Source of the DNA: 66-474 sp035281745 | GTDB taxonomy: Bacteria; Pseudomonadota; Gammaproteobacteria; Xanthomonadales; Rhodanobacteraceae | Assembly: GCA_035281745.1 (NCBI GenBank) | Contig: DATEDI010000014.1 | Span: 1-64,000, forward strand | Direction of reading: 5' to 3' | DNA: 64,000 bases | In this document: piece after piece, positions 17,359-23,375 of the stretch | Layout of the letters: each line of letters starts with the position of its first letter | How positions within the stretch are numbered: the stretch's first letter is position 1 | Notes under the pieces: generated by a model | The model's database searches: none | Told to the model about the DNA's origin: nothing | Seen by the model: the letters and a program-made list of their open reading frames with translations, nothing else | Made by a program: the position numbers and the translations under genes

Positions 17359-18243
17359 TTAGCGACGCATGAAGCGGCGTCGTGCCACGGATAGAAGAAG
17401 TCGTTGCAGCGGATTGTTGTTACCCCCAGGCCGCCATGTGTGCACGAGCTTGTTGCGGTAGGCATCGAAGTGCAGGCCGTGGGGCGCTGCATACACCTTG
17501 CCCCTGCCGAGCAGGATCTTCAACGTCTGGGTACCGGCGATGCCGGCGCAGATTTCGCAGGCCATGGGGGTCGAGGGTCCGCGATGATTGACCAGGTCCA
17601 CGGCGGACGGATCGACCAGGTAAGACTGGTGGAGCACGGCAGGCGCCAGCCCCACCATGAAGCGCAGCAACTGCTCGTTCGTTTCTTGACCTTCCAGTCG
17701 GAAATATTCTTCGAAAGTCATTTGGCCCGGCAGGAACGCCAGCACGGCAGCACCCATGCCCAGCGGTGCTGCGGTAATCGCCGGAATGCCGCGTTCAGCG
17801 CACAGCGCGAACAGCTTGGCGCGGATGTCGAGCACGAAGAAGTCCAGGCCGTCGACGTACAGGTCAACCCCGGACAGGAACTGCTCCATGTTCTCGAAGG
17901 TGACGCCGCCGGGGAATTGGTTGATGTCCAGATCGGGATTGATGTCCTTCGCCATCCGGGACACCACCTCGACTTTGGGCTGGCCCAGCGTCGACTGGAA
18001 CGCTCCGGCTTGTCGGTTGAGATTCTCGATACCGAAATGATCGAGGTCCGCCAGATTGAAAGACTCGATGCCGAGCCGGGTCAGCGTCAGCAGATGGGCG
18101 CCGCCCACTCCGCCAAGTCCGGCAATCGCCACACGCTTGGAACGCAGCTTCGGCTGCTCGGTCGCGGTCATCCAGCCGATCGTGCGGCTGAACGCGGTGG
18201 CGTAGTCGAACGGCTCGGAAATAGCCTCTGCATCGGACATCAT
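17359..18243 (-). CDS. Stand-alone ThiF/MoeB/E1-like adenylyltransferase (MoeY-like)
   Basis: A 294-residue protein with the E1-superfamily Rossmann core. The nucleotide loop GLGGVGG lies at residues 42-48, and NLADLDHFGIENLNRQ (63-78) carries the ribose-binding acidic residue and the NLNRQ arginine. VDGLDFFVLDIRAKLF (130-145) is the region holding the catalytic aspartate, followed by ITAAPLGMGAAV. A single CEIC pair (Cys229/232) remains where MoeB/ThiF have the second half of a zinc site; the first pair is absent. No MoaD/ThiS-like partner is nearby. The sequence style recalls the N-terminal half of mycobacterial Rv1355c (MoeY), which from memory is fused to a nitroreductase domain; here a separate nitroreductase-like gene lies 1.4 kb upstream. 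It probably activates a carboxylate as an acyl-adenylate. Start ATG at 18243 or the adjacent ATG at 18240. Confidence 0.85.
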   Translation of the reverse strand: MMSDAEAISEPFDYATAFSRTIGWMTATEQPKLRSKRVAIAGLGGVGGAHLLTLTRLGIESFNLADLDHFGIENLNRQAGAFQSTLGQPKVEVVSRMAKDINPDLDINQFPGGVTFENMEQFLSGVDLYVDGLDFFVLDIRAKLFALCAERGIPAITAAPLGMGAAVLAFLPGQMTFEEYFRLEGQETNEQLLRFMVGLAPAVLHQSYLVDPSAVDLVNHRGPSTPMACEICAGIAGTQTLKILLGRGKVYAAPHGLHFDAYRNKLVHTWRPGGNNNPLQRLLLSVARRRFMRR

Positions 18244-18369
18244 GAACCACCCATCCTCGGCGACAACGCGCAGGGCTGCAGCGAGACCGGGAAGGTAACA
18301 CCGGGCTGCGCCCGCATACAACCGCCATCGGCCGCTGAGCCGTGAATGGCGAGTCGATCCTGCAATGCA

Positions 18370-18401
18370 ATAAAAATGGCGCCGCTCGGAAGCGGCGCCA
18401 T
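18370..18401 (-). terminator. Intrinsic terminator of the PEP-CTERM gene
   Basis: On the minus strand ATGGCGCCGCT, loop TCCG and AGCGGCGCCAT form an 11-base perfect stem followed by TTTTTA. It lies 33 bases after the PEP-CTERM stop, so the ThiF-like gene downstream needs its own promoter or readthrough. Confidence 0.93.
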
Positions 18402-18434
18402 CGATGGTCGACTGCGTGGGGGAGATGCTCCGCC

Positions 18435-19250
18435 TTAGACCTGCCTGTCGGACTCTTTGCGGCGACGCCACATGAAGAAGCCAACCAGACCCAGACCGAG
18501 ACCGAACAGGCCGAGTTCGGCTGGTTCCGGAACTGCCGTCCTGCCGGTCAACGAACCGTTACCCTGAATCGGGTAAGTGCAGATGTCGTCCAGATTGGTT
18601 GTGACCGCCGTGCACGTGCTGGCTGGGAAGAACGAGAACGACGAAGAAAGTTTGAAATCCGCAAATCCGCCGATACCGTCGGACCAGTGATTGCTATCCA
18701 GAAACGTCCAGGCTGGACCACTCGTCGCATCCACCAGCCCGAAACCGCCGGATTGGTCGCCGGGTTGGCTCACGGAGCCGGTGACCGTGGCGTAAAGCTG
18801 GCCGTTCGGATCTGCAAAGCCAGCAAACGGCGCGGTATGGCCGGTCAAGGTGACCCATGGGGTACTTCCGGCTCCGCCGACGGACATGGGATTGCCGAAG
18901 TCGAAGCTTCCGGCAGCTTGCGTGTAAAACTGGAAGCTGCCCATGTTGAACACGACCTGGTTGCCGGTAATGCTGTTTACCGTGTAGGTAAACGTGAAGG
19001 TGAGGTCGCAACCCGTGCAAAAGCTGTTGTCCCCGTTGATCGAGCCGATCTGGCCGTAGCCGTACAACACGTCGCCTGGGGCTGCAACGCTGGTTTCGCG
19101 GAGGTTGAGTGACTGAATGGTCAGGTCGAATGGGCTGCTGCTATCCCAATGGACGCCGTTCACGTCGATCGGCGTCGCAAGCGCCGCGCCACTCGCGCCC
19201 AGCGCCAGAGCGGTTGCGAATGCGATTCCGAAACTTTTCTTGGTCAACAT
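18435..19250 (-). CDS. PEP-CTERM sorting-domain surface protein (exosortase substrate)
   Basis: A 271-residue secreted protein. A signal peptide covers residues 1-25 (ending ALAT), the middle is a beta-rich, glycine- and serine-rich region, and the C-terminus is a textbook PEP-CTERM tail: VPEP at 240-243, a hydrophobic helix (about 245-261) and the basic cluster RRRK. PEP-CTERM proteins are sorted by exosortase (EpsH/XrtA type) in exopolysaccharide-producing bacteria; no exosortase gene is in this window. The pairs CTGC and CTAV/DICTYP offer possible disulfides. The ATG at 19250 has an excellent GGAGG ribosome site. A sigma-54 promoter lies about 80 bases upstream, and a terminator closes the gene as a single transcription unit. 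Confidence 0.93.
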   Translation of the reverse strand: MLTKKSFGIAFATALALGASGAALATPIDVNGVHWDSSSPFDLTIQSLNLRETSVAAPGDVLYGYGQIGSINGDNSFCTGCDLTFTFTYTVNSITGNQVVFNMGSFQFYTQAAGSFDFGNPMSVGGAGSTPWVTLTGHTAPFAGFADPNGQLYATVTGSVSQPGDQSGGFGLVDATSGPAWTFLDSNHWSDGIGGFADFKLSSSFSFFPASTCTAVTTNLDDICTYPIQGNGSLTGRTAVPEPAELGLFGLGLGLVGFFMWRRRKESDRQV

Positions 19251-19327
19251 GCTTTTCTCCTCCTGAGAATGGTTCGTAAAGCCGGAAGGGTCTTGGCACG
19301 TGAGTGACATTTCCCTAGGGTTGAAAG

Positions 19328-19343
19328 AGCAACAAACGTGCCA
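19328..19343 (-). promoter_or_regulatory. Sigma-54 (RpoN) promoter for the PEP-CTERM gene
   Basis: On the minus strand TGGCACG-TTTG-TTGCT matches the -24/-12 consensus (TGGCACG N4 TTGCW) at every fixed position. The start point would fall near 19318, leaving a 68-base leader to the ATG at 19250. Sigma-54 control fits PEP-CTERM genes, which in other bacteria respond to the PrsK/PrsR system; no such regulator is in the window. Confidence 0.85.
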
Positions 19344-19394
19344 TCCATGTAATGCTTTGTTTTATATGTAATTTGTTGAAAAAAGACGCGTGAT

Positions 19395-19452
19395 TTGCTG
19401 CATGTGTGTAAGAATATTCGACAGGCTTGGACAATCGCGGTGTGCAGCAAAT
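19395..19452. promoter_or_regulatory. Inverted repeat, candidate enhancer-binding site
   Basis: TTTGCTGCA (19395-19403) and TGCAGCAAA (19444-19452) are a perfect 9-base inverted pair 40 bases apart. They lie about 75-135 bases upstream of the predicted sigma-54 start point, where activators of sigma-54 promoters bind. The surrounding 19340-19560 is clearly AT-richer than the rest of the window, and no gene is visible in 19251-19639. Confidence 0.5.
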
Positions 19453-19639
19453 GTTACTTAAATTACTGTTTTTAAATAAAATTCATAGCTGCACAACAAG
19501 AATCATACTTTTGTAAGAAATATCGACACAAAATCATTATTCCTGCATCTTCTGTCTTTGAGGCCCTGAATCATCGCCAAACCCCTGAAGACAGCGCGGT
19601 TAGTGCCCGGACTCCATGCCGTTGGCTAGCGGGGGCCTA

Positions 19640-20704
19640 TCAGTGGAATGCGCCGAAGCTTGCGAGTTTGCGCCGGCCGCTGCGGGTACGAGGCGGCGAC
19701 TTCGCATAGCCAAGTCGCAGAAATACCAGCCCGTGTCCCGCCCCGCACAAGTTGGTCAACGCCGAATGCACCTGTGCAAGCGGCCCCTCAAAGGCGGTCT
19801 CGACCGGCACGAATCCCAAACCGAGGACGCCTGCCGCTGCATAAGGTTGCACCGACAGTCCATCCAGCGTGGCCTGGAGCCAGACCCGCTGCAGGGCGCG
19901 GCCGCCCGCCAATACATCCGATCGCGCCGTGGATGGAATGACAATGAGACAGAGACCGGGTGACAGCCGGATCGGCAGCCAGGCCGAGCGTAAGCCGAGC
20001 ATCGACGCCGCGCCCAGCCGGTTGAAGATCGTCATCAACCCGGGACGGCGCATGGCTTGGAAAATCGGGCGCATCGGCGCCTCGACGGCCAGCGTCGCCG
20101 GGGCCAGTCCTTCTTCACAGGTGCCGTGCCATCCGGCGGAAAAGCGAATGCTCGAAAACAATTCCGCGTGCAGTGCCTGGCTCCGGAACCGCAACGTTTC
20201 GGCCCGTCTGATGACGCTCAATGCGGCGTTTCTCTCGCGCGGCATTCGCGGCCACCAAAGCCCGAGGCCGGGGAGCCGCTCCGCCTGCGCAGTCAGGCGC
20301 GTCTGCACGTCAGGCGCGATCGGGCCTCGCCACGGGAAGCGCCGGTCGGTGTGACGTTCGTCGATGACGGTGGCCAGCGGCTCGGATGAATTGCCTTCGG
20401 GATCGCGATGCCAATGGGTGCGGGCGACCCAGAGTTCGTCTTCCGGTTGCGGGAACATCTGCAGATCCACCGAGTAGCCCAGCGATCGACCACGGACGAT
20501 CATGTTTTCCAGACTTGCGCCGGCAGCCAGATCGCTGAGGACATAGCGGGTATCCGACACGTGGCCGCTGCGCTCCGCATCGATGCGGAGGTCCAGATCA
20601 TCCCCGGACCACGCGAACCGCCACGGCTGCGAGTTGTCGGCCGAGGGCGCCGCGATGCCCGCGCGAAGAATGTCTGTTTTGGTTTGCTCGTCCAAAGCGC
20701 GCAC
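19640..20704 (-). CDS. Nitroreductase-fold protein (Acg/MoeY C-terminal-like)
   Basis: A protein of about 354 residues with the flavin-binding entry motif AGIAAPSADNSQPWRF, typical of nitroreductase-fold enzymes. A second half-domain contains RRFPWRGPIAPDVQ and the C-terminal GLGFVPVETAFEG followed by HGLVFLRLGYAK. The size is nearly double that of a simple NfsB protein and resembles the pseudo-dimeric Acg (Rv2032) class or the nitroreductase half of Rv1355c. Some Acg-like proteins bind FMN without turnover, so enzymatic activity is uncertain. I placed the start at GTG 20704, with an AGGA ribosome site, over GTG 20746. It shares a cluster with the ThiF-like and FeeM-like genes. Confidence 0.75.
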   Translation of the reverse strand: MRALDEQTKTDILRAGIAAPSADNSQPWRFAWSGDDLDLRIDAERSGHVSDTRYVLSDLAAGASLENMIVRGRSLGYSVDLQMFPQPEDELWVARTHWHRDPEGNSSEPLATVIDERHTDRRFPWRGPIAPDVQTRLTAQAERLPGLGLWWPRMPRERNAALSVIRRAETLRFRSQALHAELFSSIRFSAGWHGTCEEGLAPATLAVEAPMRPIFQAMRRPGLMTIFNRLGAASMLGLRSAWLPIRLSPGLCLIVIPSTARSDVLAGGRALQRVWLQATLDGLSVQPYAAAGVLGLGFVPVETAFEGPLAQVHSALTNLCGAGHGLVFLRLGYAKSPPRTRSGRRKLASFGAFH

Positions 20705-20766
20705 TTGTCCTGCTGTCCTCGCCGCCCGATCGCGGCTGCCGTGCACGCGTCAATCCGCTGGCACAC

Positions 20767-21130
20767 GAGCCTGCGAACACTATACGTGGGTCGATCTCGT
20801 GCAGCAAAATCCGTTCATCTTTTTGAACACGATAGCCAAGACGGTGCATCGAGTTGATGCAGCAGTGGCGATGACCGCACGTCAAAGCGCAAGTCGATGC
20901 CGCCGGCGCGGGCGACGACGGCCCCCGAGTGCGATTCCGAAACAAAACATTTCGTGAATGCAATTCCCAATCCGGGAAATTTCTCCGCATTTGTGGGAAA
21001 GAATTGGACGTGGTTAACACAATGAGAGCATTTGAAGTTGCAAAATGTCACGAAAGCGGGGGTGCAGCGGCTAGACAGGAAGCTAGTCGTTTTTGAGCGA
21101 CCGGCGGGGAAGGATGACCCGCGGCGCGTC
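20767..21130. other. Long AT-richer intergenic region, no gene recognised
   Basis: Part of an 842-base gap between the nitroreductase-like gene and the acyltransferase gene. The stretch 20935-21060 is markedly AT-rich and has a near-palindrome AATTCCC/GGGAAATT at 20962-20981. A weak sigma-54-like match on the minus strand at 20803-20818 keeps the -12 TTGCT and a central ACG but lacks the -24 GG. Open frames here read as low-complexity shadows. Confidence 0.5.
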
Positions 21131-21133
21131 AGG

Positions 21134-21556
21134 TCAGGTTCGTCGCTCAATCGTGAACGTCTTCCACAGCTCGCAAAGCTGCTCGTGGCCGGGAGCCACA
21201 GCGTATCGCGGCATCCCGCCAGGGCCAGCACAGTTCTGCCGCCTTGCGCCCCGCGCGCAGTCGCGCGAATACCGACGCAGCACGTGTTCGGCCAGCCTCC
21301 GTCCAGCGCCTGAAGCAAGCTCTCCGATCGCCCCATATAGCGGCTCCCCGCAAAAGGAGACGCCGGCCAACTGCGGGCGGCAAAGTGCCGCGCGGCGTGC
21401 ACTCCAGATTCCAGATCGCGTTTCGAACGCATCCATTGCAACACCGGCGACGCCGTTCGAGTCGACGTCGGCAAACACGGGAACCACGTCCATGCCGTCA
21501 AGGGAGCGGCATGTCTTGAAACAAAGTACGGATCGGCGATCGAAACATGCACGCAC
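21134..21556 (-). CDS. Possible hypothetical gene, unrecognised
   Basis: A minus-strand open frame of 140 codons fills much of the gap before the acyltransferase gene and overlaps its start by 10 bases. The translation (FKTCRSLDGMDVVPVFADVD, then GVAGVAMDAFETRSGIW) looks more protein-like than its neighbours, and third positions are fairly GC-rich. I do not recognise the family, and I see no clear ribosome site. An in-frame ATG at 21493 would avoid the overlap. It may equally be non-coding or a decayed gene. Confidence 0.25.
   Translation of the reverse strand: MRACFDRRSVLCFKTCRSLDGMDVVPVFADVDSNGVAGVAMDAFETRSGIWSARRAALCRPQLAGVSFCGEPLYGAIGELASGAGRRLAEHVLRRYSRDCARGARRQNCAGPGGMPRYAVAPGHEQLCELWKTFTIERRT
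21491..21513. promoter_or_regulatory. Inverted repeat upstream of the acyltransferase gene
   Basis: CATGCCG (21491-21497) and CGGCATG (21507-21513) are a perfect 7-base inverted pair around a 9-base spacer, 33 bases before the ATG at 21547. It could be an operator or a leader hairpin. Confidence 0.35.
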
Positions 21557-22368
21557 TCACAGCTTCAAATACACCTGACAAAGTCATCGACATCACCGCG
21601 CGGCTCGCGCGTTCAGCCGTACGCAGCAGTGAGCCGCCCTGTTCGTGCGCGACCAGTATCGAGCAAGTGGAATCGGCCTGGCGGTTGGTTTACGACCGTT
21701 ACTCGGAAATGGGGCTGATCGACCAGAACCCGTTTGGCATCCATGCCGTACCCACTGCCGTGGGGCAACATGCTTGCGTGATATGGGGGCCTGAGGGACC
21801 GGCCGTCGGCTACACGATGACGCTGTTCCGCGACAATCCCAAGGGTCTCGCGCTGGATAGTGTCTATGCTTCACACTTGGACAAGTTGCGCAGGAAGGGG
21901 CGCCGCTTGCTGGAGGTAGGCATGCTGGCGGATCGTCGCCGGAGTGCCGCGCGCGGTGTCGGGGCCTTGTTCAGCATGATGCGCTGGGCCGTGCACTTCG
22001 GCTTGCACACCGACGTGACGGATATCGTGATTGGCGTGCACCCGCGGCACGCCCAGTTCTACGAGCGGTGCTACGGGTTCGAGCAGTTCGCGTCTCCCAC
22101 CAGCTATCCACTCGTGCGGAACAATCCCGTGGTGCCGTTGCGCCTGCGCCTGCTGGAACAACTTTCGCACGACGTGTTGCCACGCGGACTTGCCGATGCA
22201 CGCAACAATCCGATTCCCGCCAGTGCGTTCTCGCAACGCTTCGCGTTCGAACCCGGGCAACTGCGTGGCTCCCTGATCGCCGGTTTTTTGGATACCCGCT
22301 ACGGTGTCGACCCGGGCCAGGCAATTGGCACTGCCCGGGCGAACTGCGCACTCGCGAAGACGGCATAG
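21547..22368 (+). CDS. FeeM-like N-acyltransferase (PEP-CTERM/exosortase-associated type)
   Basis: A 273-residue GNAT-fold protein of the N-acyl amino acid synthase (FeeM) / exosortase-associated acyltransferase class. Landmarks are the N-terminal helix SAWRLVYDRYSEMGLID, a strand with VGYTMTLFRDNPKGLALDSVY, the acyl-donor-loop region LEVGMLADRRRS followed by GVGALFSMMRWAVHFG, and IGVHPRHAQFYERCYGFEQF. FeeM joins long-chain fatty acyl groups from acyl carrier protein to amino acids; members of this family occur beside exosortase/PEP-CTERM genes, which matches this location. About 80 C-terminal residues lie beyond the core. Product unknown. No gene lies in 22369-22500 before the convergent NAD kinase. 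Confidence 0.82.
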   Translation: MHALTASNTPDKVIDITARLARSAVRSSEPPCSCATSIEQVESAWRLVYDRYSEMGLIDQNPFGIHAVPTAVGQHACVIWGPEGPAVGYTMTLFRDNPKGLALDSVYASHLDKLRRKGRRLLEVGMLADRRRSAARGVGALFSMMRWAVHFGLHTDVTDIVIGVHPRHAQFYERCYGFEQFASPTSYPLVRNNPVVPLRLRLLEQLSHDVLPRGLADARNNPIPASAFSQRFAFEPGQLRGSLIAGFLDTRYGVDPGQAIGTARANCALAKTA

Positions 22369-22500
22369 AACTTATCCGTCTTGCCCCGGCCGGGTTCAGT
22401 CTGTGGGCTGCTCATCGAATCCAGCGGGGCGAATGGCCGTTCCGATGATCCTTGTCGGGGAGTGCACCTGGCTGGCGATCAGGCTGATGGCGTCAACCGT

Positions 22501-23292
22501 TCACAGCTCGAACTGCTCGTCCAGAATCCGCTGCGCGAGACTGCGCTCGGGATCGAACAGCAAGGTGATGGCGCGTTCGCGCGCCTGGCGCACATCAATC
22601 TTCACGGCGTCGCGGACCTCGTGGAAATCGGCAGTGGCGCTGACCGGGCGATGATCGGGTTCCAACGTGCGCAGGCCGATTTGCGTGCCGACCGGCAGCA
22701 ATGCGCCCCGCCAGCGGCGCGGCCGGAACGGGCTGATGGGGGTGAGCGCCAGCACGTTGGCATCCAGCGGCAAGATCGGCCCGTGCGCGGACAGGTTGTA
22801 GGCCGTGGAACCCGCGGGCGTCGCCACCAGCAGGCCGTCACAGATCAGGTTGGCCAATTTCACGTCGCCGTTCAGGGCCACTTCGATATGGGCGGCTTGG
22901 TTGGTCTGCCGCAGCAGCGAGATTTCGTTGAAGGCCAGCGCGTCGATTTCGGTGCCATTGCGTTGGGTGACGTGCATTTCCAGTGGATGCAACACGGCGG
23001 GGCGCGCGGCCACTATGCGCGCCGGCAGTTCCGCCGGGAGATAGCGGTTCATCAGGAAGCCGACGCGGCCGAGCTTCATTCCGTACACCGGCAGGCCGTG
23101 GCCGAGTTGCGCGTGCAGCGTGCGCAACATGAAGCCGTCGCCGCCCAACGCGACGATCACGTCGGCGTCATCGGGTGACGCCACGCCGTAGCGATCCTGA
23201 AGCTCATCGCAGGCCGCGCGCGCCTTGTCCGACGTGGAGGCGACGAATGCCAATCGTGGCGTGTCGGAAACGGGGCGCGGGGCGGTGGCCAT
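22501..23292 (-). CDS. nadK: NAD kinase
   Basis: A 263-residue enzyme phosphorylating NAD to NADP. The signature ALGGDGFMLRTLH (GGDG loop) is followed by YGMKLGRVGFLMNRY, a lysine-containing variant of the usual GxxGFL strand, then NEISLLR and the second signature LICDGLLVATPAGSTAYNLSAHGPI. An in-frame ATG at 23328 would add 12 residues; neither start has a strong ribosome site, and the shorter form begins closer to the conserved RLAFVAS strand. It lies 83 bases after the FimX-like gene on the same strand, so it may be co-transcribed. Confidence 0.93.
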   Translation of the reverse strand: MATAPRPVSDTPRLAFVASTSDKARAACDELQDRYGVASPDDADVIVALGGDGFMLRTLHAQLGHGLPVYGMKLGRVGFLMNRYLPAELPARIVAARPAVLHPLEMHVTQRNGTEIDALAFNEISLLRQTNQAAHIEVALNGDVKLANLICDGLLVATPAGSTAYNLSAHGPILPLDANVLALTPISPFRPRRWRGALLPVGTQIGLRTLEPDHRPVSATADFHEVRDAVKIDVRQARERAITLLFDPERSLAQRILDEQFEL

Positions 23293-23375
23293 GGCGTCAG
23301 TTTGATCGACATTGGCGCGATCGTCCATGATCGCCGGTTCGTCGCGCCGCCGTCTCGGCACGAGCGCGTCCACTC

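Noticed and set aside
17359..18243. Molybdopterin or thiamine ThiF/MoeB proper
   Set aside because: Half of the zinc-cysteine set is missing and no ThiS/MoaD-like carrier or other pathway gene is in the neighbourhood.
20803..20818. Second sigma-54 promoter for the nitroreductase-like gene
   Set aside because: The -12 part fits but the -24 GG is missing, so it is not called as a promoter.
20815..21552. 245-codon minus-strand frame in the regulatory gap
   Set aside because: It crosses the AT-rich core with changing composition, has no ribosome site and competes with a more protein-like frame in the same place; not supported as a gene.
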